Made by a program: the position numbers and the translations under genes. From the NCBI RefSeq assembly GCF_018476905.1, contig NZ_JAHCVK010000001.1, positions 310,001-374,000 of the forward strand: a stretch of DNA of 64,000 bases. Direction: 5' to 3'. Positions 15,856 to 26,665 of this stretch are shown here, in pieces (the stretch's first letter is position 1; every line of letters starts with the position of its first letter). Below the pieces are notes generated by a model. It saw only the letters and a program-made list of their open reading frames with translations, made no database searches and had not been told where the DNA came from. Origin of the DNA: Geomobilimonas luticola. Lineage in GTDB: Bacteria; Desulfobacterota; Desulfuromonadia; Geobacterales; Geobacteraceae.

Positions 15856-18303
15856 CTAATTATCCTCTCCATCGTAACTGGTCGGCTCAGTACCCGTTAT
15901 GAAACATTCCGAGACGCTCCCCTCGCTCCCCTGCCTGGCAAGCAGTCCAGTGCGGGGATTGATGAGGGCAAAGACAACATTATCGGGAGGGGAGAACCTC
16001 TGGGCCGGAATGCCGGCCAATCCGCGCTGCATGAACTCAGTCCAGATCGGAGCGGCGGCCTGGCCACCCGACCCTCCCGCACCGAGTGATTTCTCCTGGT
16101 CGTAACCGACCCAGACACCGGCAACCAGTTGGGGAACATACCCGACAAACCAGGCATCCTTCATGTCATTGGTGGTTCCCGTCTTACCCGCCACGGGTCG
16201 GCCGAGAGCCCGGGCTCTCTGGCCGGTGCCGCTCGCTACTACGCTCTCCATAAGGTTCGTCATGATATAGGCAGTTTCCGGCGGAATGACTGGAACCGCC
16301 GTCAGTTGAGTTGTCGGGGAGGGAGAAGCAGGGGCGGCGGCACCATCCAGGGTCAGCGTTTGTGCGGACGTCGCGGCCCCGAAGACCGGCAGCGCCGGTG
16401 GCGTAATCTCTTCCAGCACTTTTCCGTCACGGTCCGTTACCTTGGTGACGAAATAGGGGGTCGTCCGGTAGCCGCCGGAGGCGAACACCGCATAGGCGCT
16501 GGTCAGCTCCAGGGGAGTCACGCTGGAAGAGCCGAGAGCCAGGGTGAGATTGTTTTCCAGGGTCGAGGCAATGCCCAGCTTCTTCGCGAATTCGATGGCG
16601 GCGGTCACCCCGATGGTTTCGAGGATTTTCACGCTCACCACATTGATGGAATTGGTGAGCGCCTCCCGCATGGCGACCGGCCCCCGATAGATATTGTCGT
16701 AATTTTTCGGCTTCCAGGCCTTGTCCCTGCCACTGTCGTACTCAACCGGCGAATCGTCGATAATGGTGGCCGCCGTCATCCTTCTGCTGTCGATGGCAGC
16801 ACCGTAGATTATCGGCTTGAATGCGGAGCCGGGGTTGCGCTTGGCCTGCATGGCACGATTGAACTGGCTCTTTTTGAAGTCGTAGCCTCCCACCATGGCA
16901 CGTACTCCGCCGGTGCGCGGATCGATGGCAATCAGCGCCGCCTGGGCTTCCGGTTCCTGGTCGAGGGAGAAGACCGCACCCCCCTTGTTCACGTCAGGGG
17001 TCAGCACCGACACCTCGACAACCGCGCCGAGGGGGAGGGCTTTCCCCTTGACCTCCGCCGGCTTGCCATAACTGTTGACCAGCACCACCTTGCCAGCCCA
17101 CGCCATGTTTTTGCGGGGGAGAAGTCCGGTCCGGTCGCCGACGCGCACCGTCACATCACCATTGGCGGGATTCACCGCCGTTACGACACCCTGGTAGGTC
17201 GCTCCCTGCTTGAGGGAGGCAGAGTCGATGCCTTCCTCGACCTTCTTGCAGAAATCGTCCAGCTCGGCTTCGCTCAGGTATTTGAGAGCCCCCCGGAATC
17301 CCTGGCGCTTGTCCACCGCCTTGAGACCGTTCACCACCGCGTCATAGGCCGATTTCTGCATTTCGGCATTCATGGTGGTATAGACCTTCAGCCCCTCCTT
17401 GTAGAGCCGGTCCTCGCCATATTTTTCCTCCAGCTGGATGCGCACCTGCTCCAGGAAATAGGCAGACTGGTCGCTGTTGACCTTCTTCCGCGAACGGATG
17501 ACGATCGGAGTGTTGCGGGCATGGACAGCCTCGGCCTCGGCGATGAACCCCTCCTTCACCATCCGGTCCAGTACGTATTTCTGGCGCTCCCGCGCCCTGT
17601 CCAGGTGTTTGATGGGGGAATAGGTATTGGGTGCCTTGGGAAGGCCCGCCAGCATCGCCATTTCCGCGAGGTTGAGCTGCTCCACATCCTTGCCGAAATA
17701 GGTTTCCGCCGCCAGTTGCACACCATAGGAGCCCGCCCCCATGTAGATCTGGTTCAGGTAGATATAGAGGATTTCGTCCTTGGAGAGCATCTTTTCCATG
17801 CGCGTTGCAAGGATCGCCTCCTTGAGCTTGCGGGAGTATTTCTTCTCCGGCGTAAGGAGCATGGATTTGGCCACCTGCTGGGTTATGGTGGACGCCCCCT
17901 CCTTCTTCCGCAGAGATATGAGGTTCTTGACGGCGGCCCGGACGATCCCCAGGTAATCGATCCCCTTGTGCTTGTAGAAATTGGCGTCTTCCGCCGCAAC
18001 GAACGCCTGGATCAGCTTCTTGGGAATCTTTTCCACCGGAACCACCGTCCGCCGTTCCAGATAAAATTCACCGACCAGATTGCCGTCCGCCCCGAACACC
18101 TGGGAAACGATGGGAGGCCGGTAATCGGCCAGCCGGTCCACTTTCGGCAAGGTGGCCATGAGAAAGAGAAAATAGCCGCACAACGCGAGCAGGGCGACAC
18201 CACCCGCGCCGACGGCGGCAAGCAGGAGTTTTTTCCCCAGCCCTTTGCCGGGTTTGCGTGGCAGGCGCCGTTTGATCTGCTGTTGTCCCTGGTAAAGCTG
18301 CAT
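15856..18303 (-). CDS. mrcA: Penicillin-binding protein 1A, bifunctional
   Basis: A class A penicillin-binding protein that polymerises and cross-links peptidoglycan. The 815-residue protein has a basic cytoplasmic tail and one membrane span (about residues 26-49). The glycosyltransferase domain has the catalytic glutamate in AAEDANFYKHKG (Glu105), GASTITQQVAKSM, and NQIYMGAGSYGVQLAAETYFGK. An OB-like insert is present (about 340-430, VTVRVGDRTGLLPRKN). The transpeptidase domain has Ser493 of SAFK, SIN, and KTGTTND at about Lys707. The insert and length match PBP1A. A small hairpin (AGAGG/CCTCT) overlaps the ribosome-binding-site region just before the start codon. Confidence 0.95.
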   Translation of the reverse strand: MQLYQGQQQIKRRLPRKPGKGLGKKLLLAAVGAGGVALLALCGYFLFLMATLPKVDRLADYRPPIVSQVFGADGNLVGEFYLERRTVVPVEKIPKKLIQAFVAAEDANFYKHKGIDYLGIVRAAVKNLISLRKKEGASTITQQVAKSMLLTPEKKYSRKLKEAILATRMEKMLSKDEILYIYLNQIYMGAGSYGVQLAAETYFGKDVEQLNLAEMAMLAGLPKAPNTYSPIKHLDRARERQKYVLDRMVKEGFIAEAEAVHARNTPIVIRSRKKVNSDQSAYFLEQVRIQLEEKYGEDRLYKEGLKVYTTMNAEMQKSAYDAVVNGLKAVDKRQGFRGALKYLSEAELDDFCKKVEEGIDSASLKQGATYQGVVTAVNPANGDVTVRVGDRTGLLPRKNMAWAGKVVLVNSYGKPAEVKGKALPLGAVVEVSVLTPDVNKGGAVFSLDQEPEAQAALIAIDPRTGGVRAMVGGYDFKKSQFNRAMQAKRNPGSAFKPIIYGAAIDSRRMTAATIIDDSPVEYDSGRDKAWKPKNYDNIYRGPVAMREALTNSINVVSVKILETIGVTAAIEFAKKLGIASTLENNLTLALGSSSVTPLELTSAYAVFASGGYRTTPYFVTKVTDRDGKVLEEITPPALPVFGAATSAQTLTLDGAAAPASPSPTTQLTAVPVIPPETAYIMTNLMESVVASGTGQRARALGRPVAGKTGTTNDMKDAWFVGYVPQLVAGVWVGYDQEKSLGAGGSGGQAAAPIWTEFMQRGLAGIPAQRFSPPDNVVFALINPRTGLLARQGSEGSVSECFITGTEPTSYDGEDN

Positions 18304-18354
18304 AGAGGTAAGCTCCTCTGTGATGACAAGAATGGTGCCGAAAAAGGGCGGTTC

Positions 18355-18382
18355 ATTATCGCAGATTGACCGGCGAATTCAA
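18355..18382 (-). promoter_or_regulatory. Possible promoter of the PBP1A gene
   Basis: On the minus strand TTGAAT and GATAAT are separated by 16 bp, 52 bp upstream of the start codon. Motif match only. Confidence 0.45.
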
Positions 18383-18535
18383 GCACTAATCAACCGCCAT
18401 TCCCTCCCGGACAGGGGAGTCACGGCAACGGCATGCGAACGTTTGGTGCTGGCAATCCCCCCGTTTTCCGTTATCCTTGGGAATGATTGCCCCGATGGCT
18501 ATCACCGGTATCAATTATTCTGCACGGGAGGGCGC

Positions 18536-19612
18536 ATGGCCCGGAAAACCCGTATAGCGACCCTGCCTGCCCTTCTGCCGTTCAGAAGCGGTCCATCGGC
18601 ACTATTCCTTCCCCTGGCCGTCGTGTGCTGCCTTTTCTGCGGGATTCTGGTTCCCGGCATCGCGAGATGCGCAGACATCACCCCGTTCCACACCTTCAAC
18701 CAGAGCCCGCTGGTGCAGATATTCGGCCTGCCGGCGGCGGAACCGGCAGCATTGCAGCCTGCCGGACGAAGCCGGAGCCTTCTGGCGCTGGACATAGCCA
18801 ACAGCTTCGCCCGGGACACGACGCCGCGGGATGAAATCCTTATCGATGGAGAGAGCTACCGGCTCACCCTGGCACTTCGTCACGGCATTACGGAGAAGTT
18901 GGAGGCGGGAATCGATATTCCGTGGGTCGGGCATGGGGCGGGGGTTTTCGACAGCTTCATCGAGGGGTGGCACGACTTCTTCGGCCTCCCCCAAGGAGGG
19001 CGGAAGGAGGCGCCACGCAACCGCCTCCTCTACGCCTACGACCGGTACGGCCAGGAACGGTTGAGACGGGACGACTCCACCTTCGGGATGGGAGACATCC
19101 GGCTCACCGGCGGACTGCAACTCTATCACGACCGCCGACCCAACCCCCGCGCCGTCGCACTGCGCACCAGCATCAAGCTCCCCACGGGGAGCAGCTCCAG
19201 GCTCCACGGCAGTGGCAGCACCGATGTCGCGCTCTGGCTCACCGCCAGCGACGATTATACGCTGCCGGGCCCTTGGGGACACCTGGCCCTGTTCGGCTCC
19301 GCCGGGGGCATGGTCATGACCGGCGGTGACATACTGAGGGATCAGCAGCGCAATCTTGCCGGCTTCGGCAGTCTCGGCGTCGGCTGGTCACCGGCGGAGT
19401 GGATTGCGCTGAAAACCCAGATATCAGGCAACACCCCTTTCTACCGGGACAGCGACCTGCCGGAACTGGATAACCCCTCGTTCCTGTTAACCGTCGGCGG
19501 CACCCTCGCGTTCTCACCCGATACCGCCCTCGACATCGGGGTTTCGGAGGACCTTGCCGTCTCCACCGCCCCCGATGTGGCCCTTCACCTGGGACTCAGC
19601 CATCGCTTTTAG
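18536..19612 (+). CDS. DUF3187-family putative outer-membrane protein
   Basis: A 358-residue exported protein of unknown function resembling the DUF3187 family. It has a long basic N-region and signal peptide (hydrophobic core at about residues 23-40, LFLPLAVVCCLFCGILVPG). Alternating amphipathic strands suggest a small outer-membrane barrel (YRLTLALRHGITEKLEAGIDIPW, VALRTSIKLPTG, SLGVGWSPAEWIALKTQISG). It ends in a hydrophobic/aromatic LGLSHRF, as outer-membrane barrels do. The ATG at 18536 is chosen for its GGGAGG upstream; the frame extends further but without signal-like sequence. It is a single gene converging on the DMT transporter. Confidence 0.75.
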   Translation: MARKTRIATLPALLPFRSGPSALFLPLAVVCCLFCGILVPGIARCADITPFHTFNQSPLVQIFGLPAAEPAALQPAGRSRSLLALDIANSFARDTTPRDEILIDGESYRLTLALRHGITEKLEAGIDIPWVGHGAGVFDSFIEGWHDFFGLPQGGRKEAPRNRLLYAYDRYGQERLRRDDSTFGMGDIRLTGGLQLYHDRRPNPRAVALRTSIKLPTGSSSRLHGSGSTDVALWLTASDDYTLPGPWGHLALFGSAGGMVMTGGDILRDQQRNLAGFGSLGVGWSPAEWIALKTQISGNTPFYRDSDLPELDNPSFLLTVGGTLAFSPDTALDIGVSEDLAVSTAPDVALHLGLSHRF

Positions 19613-19646
19613 CATCCGAGTCAACCCCCGGATGTGAGGTCCAATC

Positions 19647-20558
19647 TTAAGCCCGACGGTAATCGATCCCGATGCGCCACTCCCGGTAACGCCGGATGAG
19701 CATCGGCAGGGCAACGGCCCCGAAGATAAAGCCGCACCCCACCCATTCCTTGCCGCTCAACCGCTCACCCAGCACCGCCATCCCCCCCAGCATGCTCCAG
19801 ACAGGATCGAGGGTATAGATCAGTCCTGCCTTGGTGGGGGTGGTGTAGCGCTGATACCTGTTCTGCAGGGTGAAACAGATGACCGTCGGAAAGATTGCGC
19901 AGTAGATGAGGGAGGCGGCAGAAAGCGGCCCGACGCGGAGCGGCTGAGACGGCATGAACAGACAGATCGCCCCGCCGGCGAGAGCCACGACGGCGAACTG
20001 GACGAAGGATATCAGGTAGACGTCCTCGTCCCGCAGCACCTTGGAGACGGTGATAATGTGAATGGCGATGAACAGGGCACAGACGGTGGAGAGGAAATCG
20101 CCGTAACTGAACCCCTCCACACCCCCCCGGGCCAGCTGCCACAGGCCGACGAGCGCCAGGACGATGCCGAGAAAGCTCCAGCGGTCGACCCGTTCCCTCC
20201 AGACCAGGTAGCAGAGGAGCGGAATGAAAAGAACGAACAGGTTGTTGAGAAAGCCGGCCCGGGAGGCGGTCGTGCCGCTCAAGCCAAGCACGAAGGAGAG
20301 ATTGGTCGCTGCCAGAGCCAGTCCGACGACCGTCCCCTTCCAGGTTATGCGCCAATCGAGACGACGGAGGCGGGGGAGACAGACAACCGTCATGATGAGG
20401 GTCGCCAGGGCGAAACGGAGGAACATGAAGGTAACGGGGGGAATATCCCGGAAACCGAGCTTGTTGAAGACGAAGCTCCCCCCCCAAAGGAGGGTGGTGA
20501 AGACGAGCATGAAGGTAACTCTGGAAGAGGAAACTGCCGTTTGGCTGGTATCGGTCAT
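19647..20558 (-). CDS. DMT-superfamily (EamA) transporter
   Basis: A 303-residue inner-membrane protein with ten predicted membrane spans in two EamA repeats (about residues 10-140 and 155-290). Recognisable EamA elements are TTLLWGGSFVFNKLGF near the N-terminus, the end of the first repeat (LNNLFVLFIPLLCYLVWRERV), and the end of the second repeat (LDPVWSMLGGMAVLGERLSGKEWVGCGFI). These proteins export small metabolites such as amino acids; the substrate is unknown. The ATG at 20558 is chosen from the position of the first span; it has no strong ribosome-binding site, and the frame is open to 20633. Confidence 0.88.
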   Translation of the reverse strand: MTDTSQTAVSSSRVTFMLVFTTLLWGGSFVFNKLGFRDIPPVTFMFLRFALATLIMTVVCLPRLRRLDWRITWKGTVVGLALAATNLSFVLGLSGTTASRAGFLNNLFVLFIPLLCYLVWRERVDRWSFLGIVLALVGLWQLARGGVEGFSYGDFLSTVCALFIAIHIITVSKVLRDEDVYLISFVQFAVVALAGGAICLFMPSQPLRVGPLSAASLIYCAIFPTVICFTLQNRYQRYTTPTKAGLIYTLDPVWSMLGGMAVLGERLSGKEWVGCGFIFGAVALPMLIRRYREWRIGIDYRRA

Positions 20559-20665
20559 GGGAGTGCCATTAAAAACCGGTTCGCCCGGCAAGTCAACCGT
20601 TCGTTCATCGGCCCTCACGGACCCGCTCCCCATGCAGCCACGTCGGCAATGGCAAGGGGCGGCCC

Positions 20666-21106
20666 TTACGAAGGATTGTCACTCCCCCCCTTGGGGCCGT
20701 TTCCCGGTGGGGAGGTCGGCAGGCGGAACAGATACATGGTGACCCCCGCGGCTATGGCCAAAAGCAGTAGCTTAACCCAGAAAACCGGAACGAAGAGAAA
20801 CGCGGAGGTCGGCACCGTCACCCACACCATCCCGACAGCCATCCACTTCGCCTTCTGGGGGATACCCTTGCCGCTCAGATAATCCCGCACCAGCGGCCCC
20901 AGGTGATCGTGTTCGACGAGCCAGGAGTGGAAACGCTCCGAACTCCGGGCGAAGCAGGCTGCCGCCAGGAGCAGCAGCGGGACCGTTGGCACCAGTGGCA
21001 GGAACAGTCCGATCACCCCCGCCACGATGGCAACCCAGCCGATACCGACAAGGAGCCAGCGAAGCAGGTCATTTTTTACGTGTGCGGGGTTCGCCAAACG
21101 TGTCAA
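20666..21106 (-). CDS. YbaN-family (DUF454) inner-membrane protein
   Basis: A small membrane protein of the YbaN/DUF454 family, about 146 residues. The motif GLFLPLVPTVPLLLLAAACFARSSERFHSWL is diagnostic. Two or three spans are predicted at about 17-50 and 95-130. In Gram-negative bacteria ybaN often lies near heme or DNA repair genes, but its role is unknown. The start is uncertain: no ATG occurs before the first span, and TTG at 21106 (or 21097) is the best available choice. The sequence TTGACA at this spot could also be a promoter element. uvrA ends 51 bp upstream... of this gene's far side, at 21158, on the same strand. Confidence 0.8.
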   Translation of the reverse strand: MTRLANPAHVKNDLLRWLLVGIGWVAIVAGVIGLFLPLVPTVPLLLLAAACFARSSERFHSWLVEHDHLGPLVRDYLSGKGIPQKAKWMAVGMVWVTVPTSAFLFVPVFWVKLLLLAIAAGVTMYLFRLPTSPPGNGPKGGSDNPS

Positions 21107-21157
21107 TTCCTTCTGTCAGCATTGCATGTTACGAAGGGAATGGCTGACATACCACCC

Positions 21158-23971
21158 TCAGAGAAGCTTGCGCAGAAACTGCCCCGTGTACGAACGGGTG
21201 ACAAGGGACACCTCTTCTGGGGTCCCCGTGGCGATCACCTCGCCCCCCCGATCCCCTCCTTCCGGCCCCAGGTCGATGAGGTAGTCGGCGGTCTTGATCA
21301 CGTCAAGGTTGTGCTCGATGATGACGATGGTGTTTCCCCCCTCCACCAGCCGCTGCAGGACGTCCAGGAGCTTCTGGATGTCGGCGAAGTGGAGGCCGGT
21401 GGTCGGTTCGTCCAGGATGTAGATGGTGCGGCCGGTGGCCCGCTTGGCCAACTCCTTGGCGAGCTTCACCCGCTGGGCCTCGCCACCGGAGAGGGTGGTG
21501 GCGGACTGCCCCAGCTTGATGTAGCCGAGCCCCACCTCCTCCAGGGTCTTCAGCTTGGTCCTGATGCGGGGGATATGCTCCATGAACTGCACCGCCTGGG
21601 AGACGGTCATGTCCAGCACCTCGGCGATGGATTTCCCCTTGTAGCGCACCTCCAGGGTCTCCCGGTTGTACCGGGCACCCTTGCAGACCTCGCACTGGAC
21701 GTAGACGTCGGGAAGGAAGTGCATCTCGATCTTGATGATGCCGTCCCCCGAGCACGCCTCGCACCTCCCCCCCTTGACGTTGAAGGAGTAGCGCCCCGGC
21801 TTGTAGCCGCGCACCTTGGATTCGGGGAGTTGGGCGAACAGGTCACGGACATCGGTGAAAAGCCCGGTGTAGGTAGCGGGATTGGAGCGTGGGGTACGGC
21901 CGATGGGGGACTGGTCGATGTTGATCACCTTGTCCAGCGCATCCAGTCCCTTGATGTCACGCACCGCCCCCGCCTTCTCCCGGCTCTTGTAGAGTCGCTG
22001 GCCGAGGACCTTGTAGAGGGTGTCGATGACCAGGGTGGATTTACCCGACCCGGAAACCCCGGTGACGCAGGTCATGACGCCGAGGGGAACCTGCACGTCC
22101 ACCTGTTTCAGGTTGTTCTCTGTAGCACCGACGATCTTCAGGAACTTTTTGGGGGTGCGCCGCTTCTTCGGCACCGCGATGGAGAGTGACCCCGACAGGT
22201 ACTGTCCCGTCAGGGACGCGGGATTCGCCATGATCTCCGCCGGCGTCCCCTGGGCCACCACCTCGCCGCCATGGACTCCCGCCCCCGGTCCCATGTCGAT
22301 GACGTGGTCCGACTCCAGGATGGTTTCCTCGTCGTGCTCCACCACGAGCACCGTGTTGCCGATGTCCCGCAGGTGCTTGAGGGTCTGGAGGAGCCGGGCG
22401 TTGTCCCGCTGGTGGAGGCCTATGGAGGGTTCGTCCAGGATGTAGAGGACCCCCACGAGGGAGGAGCCAATCTGGGTGGCGAGCCTGATCCGCTGTCCTT
22501 CCCCGCCGGAGAGGGTGCCGGAGGAGCGGTCCAGGGAAAGATAGTCGAGCCCCACGTTGACCAGGAAGTGGAGCCGCTCCCGGATCTCCTTCAGAACACG
22601 GCGGGCGATCTCCGCCTCCTTCTCGGTCAGGGGAAGGTCGGCGAAGAACGTCAGGCACTCCTTGATGGAAAGGGCCGTCACCTCGCAGATGTTCCGCCCG
22701 TTGATCCTGACGTAAAGGGCTTCTTTCTTCAGCCGCGCCCCCTGGCAGGTGGGGCACGGCATGACGTTCATGTACTTCTCCAGCTCCTCCCGCACCTGCT
22801 CCGAGTCGGTCTCCCGGAACCGCCGCTCCAGGTTGTTCAGCACACCCTCGAACTCCTTCTGGTAGGTATGGCGGCGGCCGCCGTCCTCCTCCCACCAGAA
22901 CTCCACTTTCTCTCCTCCCGAGCCGTACAGGATCACCTGCCGGGCCTTTTCCGGGAGCTTGCTGAAGGGGGTGCGGATGTCAAAGTCATAGGCCTTGGCC
23001 AGGGCTTCCAGGGTCAGGTGGTACCAGCCGGAGAGCCGCTTTTCCCACGGAGCGATGGCACCGTCCCGGATGGAGAGATTCGGGTTGGGGACCACCAGGT
23101 CGGCATCGAAATACATCCGGGTGCCAAGGCCGGTGCAGTCGGGGCAGGCGCCGTAGGGGTTGTTGAAGGAGAACATGCGCGGCGTCATCTCCGGGTAGGA
23201 GATGCCGCAGTCGATGCAGGCGAGGGATTCGGAAAAAAGCATCGTCTCGCCGTCCACGATGGCCACCTTGGCGATCCCTTCGGCATGGTTGAGAGCCACC
23301 TCCAGGGAGTCGGCCAGCCGCCGCTCCAAACCCTCCTTGACGATGAGCCGGTCCACCACGATGTCGATATCGTGCTTCTTGTTCTTGTCGAGGGTGATAT
23401 CTTCCGCCAGTTCAAACGGCTTTCCGTCGATGATCACCCGGGTGAAGCCGTCCTTCCGCAGCTGCTGCAGCTCTTTCCGATATTCCCCTTTCCGGCCGCG
23501 CACCATGGGGGAGAGGAGGTTGAGCCTGGTTCCGGCGGGGAACGCCATGATCTGGTCCACCATCTGGGAGACGGTCTGGGAGGTGATCTCCCTGCCGCAA
23601 CTGTAGCAGTGGGGGCGGCCTACCCGGGCGAAGAGGAGCCGCAGGTAGTCGTAGATCTCGGTGACCGTCCCGACGGTGGAGCGGGGATTCTTGCTGGTGG
23701 TCTTCTGCTCGATGGAGATAGCCGGGGAGAGCCCCTCGATGGACTCCACGTCCGGCTTCTCCATCTGCTCCAGGAACTGGCGGGCGTAGGCGGAGAGGGA
23801 CTCAACGTAACGGCGCTGCCCCTCGGCGTAGATGGTATCGAAGGCCAGGGTCGACTTCCCCGACCCGGAAATGCCGGTGATGACCACCAGCCGGTCCCGG
23901 GGGATCTCCACGTCGATGCACTTCAGGTTGTGCTCGCAGGCCCCTTTGATGATGATCTTGTCGCTTGCCAT
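21158..23971 (-). CDS. uvrA: Excinuclease ABC subunit A
   Basis: UvrA is the damage-recognising ATPase of nucleotide excision repair. The 937-residue protein has two ABC ATPase halves. The first has Walker [10 protein letters not shown] (about residues 33-41), a zinc-binding insertion ([28 protein letters not shown] region) and the signature [12 protein letters not shown]. The second has Walker [10 protein letters not shown], the zinc finger CEACSGDG...CEVCKG and [15 protein letters not shown]. Length is normal. The start has only a weak upstream ribosome-binding site. SOS regulation is common for uvrA, but I did not find a convincing LexA box upstream. Confidence 0.98.
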   Translation of the reverse strand: MASDKIIIKGACEHNLKCIDVEIPRDRLVVITGISGSGKSTLAFDTIYAEGQRRYVESLSAYARQFLEQMEKPDVESIEGLSPAISIEQKTTSKNPRSTVGTVTEIYDYLRLLFARVGRPHCYSCGREITSQTVSQMVDQIMAFPAGTRLNLLSPMVRGRKGEYRKELQQLRKDGFTRVIIDGKPFELAEDITLDKNKKHDIDIVVDRLIVKEGLERRLADSLEVALNHAEGIAKVAIVDGETMLFSESLACIDCGISYPEMTPRMFSFNNPYGACPDCTGLGTRMYFDADLVVPNPNLSIRDGAIAPWEKRLSGWYHLTLEALAKAYDFDIRTPFSKLPEKARQVILYGSGGEKVEFWWEEDGGRRHTYQKEFEGVLNNLERRFRETDSEQVREELEKYMNVMPCPTCQGARLKKEALYVRINGRNICEVTALSIKECLTFFADLPLTEKEAEIARRVLKEIRERLHFLVNVGLDYLSLDRSSGTLSGGEGQRIRLATQIGSSLVGVLYILDEPSIGLHQRDNARLLQTLKHLRDIGNTVLVVEHDEETILESDHVIDMGPGAGVHGGEVVAQGTPAEIMANPASLTGQYLSGSLSIAVPKKRRTPKKFLKIVGATENNLKQVDVQVPLGVMTCVTGVSGSGKSTLVIDTLYKVLGQRLYKSREKAGAVRDIKGLDALDKVINIDQSPIGRTPRSNPATYTGLFTDVRDLFAQLPESKVRGYKPGRYSFNVKGGRCEACSGDGIIKIEMHFLPDVYVQCEVCKGARYNRETLEVRYKGKSIAEVLDMTVSQAVQFMEHIPRIRTKLKTLEEVGLGYIKLGQSATTLSGGEAQRVKLAKELAKRATGRTIYILDEPTTGLHFADIQKLLDVLQRLVEGGNTIVIIEHNLDVIKTADYLIDLGPEGGDRGGEVIATGTPEEVSLVTRSYTGQFLRKLL

Positions 23972-24031
23972 GGTATTCGGAAATCCCCTTCACTATGTTG
24001 CGTTGCACGAAAGAATCGGCGTTTACGGCAA

Positions 24032-24985
24032 CTAGAGCCATCCTTTTTTCTTGAATATATAGAGGGGAAGGACGGCGGAAACGACGATGAGAAAAAGCGA
24101 CAGCACGTAGCCGTAGGGCCATTCCAGCCCCGGCAGATGCCGGAAATTCATTCCGTAAATGCTGGCTATGAGCGTCGGCGGCAGGAAGATTACCGACATG
24201 ACGGTGAATATCTTGATGACCTTGTTTTGCTCGATACTCAGATGGTTGAGAAAGAGGTTCTGCAGGTAATCGAGGCGGTCGAAGTTGAAATTGGCCGAAA
24301 TTGTCAGGGAGTTTACATCCTTGATCATGAGACTGAACTCTTTCTTCAGATTTTCTGAAATCTTGCCGCTCTTGAGAAGGGAAGAGAGGACCCGGTGCTT
24401 GTCGGTCAGGTTCTCGCGGATGGTGATATTGATATCCTCGTAGGCGGTGATGTATTCGAGAAACCGGGCTGGGTTTTCGAAGGAGCGGGGATCCTTCCTG
24501 CCGACACTGACGATCTCCTTCGAAAGGTTTTCCAAAATGTCGGCATCCATGTCGACCCGCACCCCCAGGATGCCGGAAAGGACGTCGGCCCCGTCCCGGA
24601 ACGCACTGGGGTTGAGACGAAGTTTTCTGGAAAATTCGGTGAATATGCGCAGGTCGCTGAACCGGACGGTAACGATGAACTGATCCTTGAGGATGAAGGA
24701 AACGGTTTCGTTGTATGCCTTGGCCGCTTCCTTGACGAGGAAGTAGGTGTTGATCATGATGCCGGCGTCATCCTCCCAGTAGCGGGAGCTGAACTCGATC
24801 TCCTCCGATTCCTGGCGCGTCGGGATCTCGATGTTCAGGATTTCCTCCACCGCAGCGCACTCCTCCGGGGAAGGGGAGAGGAGGTCGAGCCAGACGAGAA
24901 AGTCCCGTTCCAGGGTCGCAAGTTGGTCCAGTTCTATGGTGGCCGGCTTGAACGATCCGTCTTTGCGTAAAAATGCCCTGATCAT
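24032..24985 (-). CDS. corA: CorA-type magnesium/divalent cation transporter
   Basis: A 317-residue CorA-family channel. It has the long cytoplasmic N-domain and, at the C-terminus, two membrane spans (about residues 255-275 and 290-310). The pore signature YGMNF follows the first span ([12 protein letters not shown]), and the basic C-terminal end is IFKKKGWL. The sequence before the pore ([31 protein letters not shown]) is typical. It imports Mg2+ and perhaps Co2+ or Ni2+. uvrA lies 60 bp downstream on the same strand. Confidence 0.94.
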   Translation of the reverse strand: MIRAFLRKDGSFKPATIELDQLATLERDFLVWLDLLSPSPEECAAVEEILNIEIPTRQESEEIEFSSRYWEDDAGIMINTYFLVKEAAKAYNETVSFILKDQFIVTVRFSDLRIFTEFSRKLRLNPSAFRDGADVLSGILGVRVDMDADILENLSKEIVSVGRKDPRSFENPARFLEYITAYEDINITIRENLTDKHRVLSSLLKSGKISENLKKEFSLMIKDVNSLTISANFNFDRLDYLQNLFLNHLSIEQNKVIKIFTVMSVIFLPPTLIASIYGMNFRHLPGLEWPYGYVLSLFLIVVSAVLPLYIFKKKGWL

Positions 24986-25108
24986 GGTGGAACCTCACGA
25001 AGGATGCCGGTTTGCAGATGCGAACGGGGGTGCTACCGGAGGGGCGGTCAGGAGCAGGAAACCGGCGCCTTTCATCCCTGTCGCCCCTCACCTTGGGAAA
25101 CGAGGAGA

Positions 25109-26518
25109 TCAGATCCGGGCTATATCCCGTCCGGCCTGGAGCAATGCGGTGACAAGGTCGGGGTCTCCCGCTTCGCTGTAGAGACGGAGCACCGGCTCGG
25201 TACCGGAGGGACGGATGAGGAGCCAGGAACCGTCGCCGAAAATGAACTTGAAGCCGTCCCGGAAATTCTCCTCCGCAACCTCCCGACCGGCGATGGTCGA
25301 CATTCCCCCCGCCTTGAGCCGGGCAATGAGCTCTTCCTTGGCGGCATTGTCGATGGGGAGGTCAAGGCGATGGTAGTAAAAATGACCGATCTCGTCCATG
25401 GTTTCCATGAGAAGCTGGCGCAATCCCTTGCCGGTCATGGCCATCGCCTCCAGCAGCAGCAGCCCCATGAGGATGCCGTCCCGCTCCGGAATATGCCCCT
25501 TGACGCCGAGCCCTCCCGATTCCTCACCCCCCATGAGGATGTCATGATCGAGCATCAGTTCGCAGATATGCTTGAAGCCGATGGGGGTCTCGAACAGGGG
25601 AAGGCCGAATTTGGCGCTCAGCAGGTCGATCATCCGGGTGGTGGAAACGGTCTTCACCACTCCGCCAGCGAGCCCCTTCCGCTCATGGAGATGGCGGAGG
25701 AGGACCGTGAATATCCGGTGGGAGGAAAAGAACTCCCCCGCCTCGTCCACCGCGCCGATCCGGTCCGCATCCCCGTCCAGGGCGAGGCCGACCCGGTACT
25801 GGCCGCTCTTCACCAGAAGCGCAAGGTCCGTAAGGTGCTCTTCCGTCGGCTCGGGAGGCTGACCGCCAAAGCCGGGATTCTCCAGGGCATGGATTTCCGC
25901 GGTACCGGGGAGAAGTTCCGGGATGAAGCCGGTGCCGGCGCCGTACATGGGATCCACCACCACCGGGATGTTGGCGCGACGGATCAGATCGAGATCGACA
26001 TAGCGGGCCAGTTGTTTGAAATAGGAGGTCCTGGCAGCGAAAGGCTTCACTACCCCTTTCTCCCGCGCCTCGGCAAGGGGAATGGCCCGCACCTCCCGGC
26101 CGCTCGCCTGGTTGGCCGCCACCATCTCTTCCAGCACTTTGGTGGTCGAAGGGCGGGCCGAACCGCCGTACTGCTCCTTCACCTTGAAGCCGTTGTAGAT
26201 GGGAGGGTTGTGGCTGGCGGTGATCATCACCCCCGCCCCGGCCCCCAGCTCGTGCACTCCCCAGGAAACCGCAGGTGTCGGGGCGTAACCATCGATGAGC
26301 CAGCAGGTTATGTCGTTGCCGGCGGCGATCTCCGCAACCCGTTCGGCGAACTCCCGGGAAAGGAAACGCCGGTCGTAACCGACCACCACCCCCTTGGCCC
26401 CGAGCCCTTCCCGGTGGAGATAGTCCATGGTGGCCTGGGCCACAAGAGAAACATTGTCAAAGGTAAAATCGCGGGCGATGATCCCTCGCCAGCCGTCGGT
26501 GCCAAACTTGATCTGCAA
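25109..26518 (-). CDS. Phosphohexomutase (phosphoglucomutase/phosphomannomutase family)
   Basis: An alpha-D-phosphohexomutase that moves phosphate between C1 and C6 of hexoses, using a phosphoserine. All four functional loops are present: TASHNP with catalytic Ser102, metal-binding DGDADR, the sugar-binding GEESGG, and the phosphate-binding RPSGTEP near the C-terminus. With the TTG start at 26518 the product is 469 residues, beginning right before KFGTDGWRG as family members do. TTG is chosen because GGGGAGG lies eight bases upstream. ATG at 26551 and TTG at 26593 are in frame but lack good sites, and the latter overlaps a TTGACA promoter-like box. Glucose or mannose specificity is not decided by sequence. 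Confidence 0.92.
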   Translation of the reverse strand: MQIKFGTDGWRGIIARDFTFDNVSLVAQATMDYLHREGLGAKGVVVGYDRRFLSREFAERVAEIAAGNDITCWLIDGYAPTPAVSWGVHELGAGAGVMITASHNPPIYNGFKVKEQYGGSARPSTTKVLEEMVAANQASGREVRAIPLAEAREKGVVKPFAARTSYFKQLARYVDLDLIRRANIPVVVDPMYGAGTGFIPELLPGTAEIHALENPGFGGQPPEPTEEHLTDLALLVKSGQYRVGLALDGDADRIGAVDEAGEFFSSHRIFTVLLRHLHERKGLAGGVVKTVSTTRMIDLLSAKFGLPLFETPIGFKHICELMLDHDILMGGEESGGLGVKGHIPERDGILMGLLLLEAMAMTGKGLRQLLMETMDEIGHFYYHRLDLPIDNAAKEELIARLKAGGMSTIAGREVAEENFRDGFKFIFGDGSWLLIRPSGTEPVLRLYSEAGDPDLVTALLQAGRDIARI

Positions 26519-26665
26519 CGCTCCGTCCTCCCCAACTATCTGAAATTTCATGATTCGGGCGATAATTTTCGCCCCATCGGCACTTGATGTCAACCATTAG
26601 TTTCCTTTCCTTTGGCGGGGAAATGGAGTAAGGTGCCTCCCAATCCACCATCACGGAGCACGACC

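Noticed and set aside
16129-18369. A very long open frame on the strand opposite PBP1A
   Set aside because: It is a mirror of a well-conserved gene in GC-rich DNA, has no domain-like features, and lies wholly inside the PBP1A gene. Similar long mirrors occur opposite uvrA, kup, ileS, mfd and ftsK.
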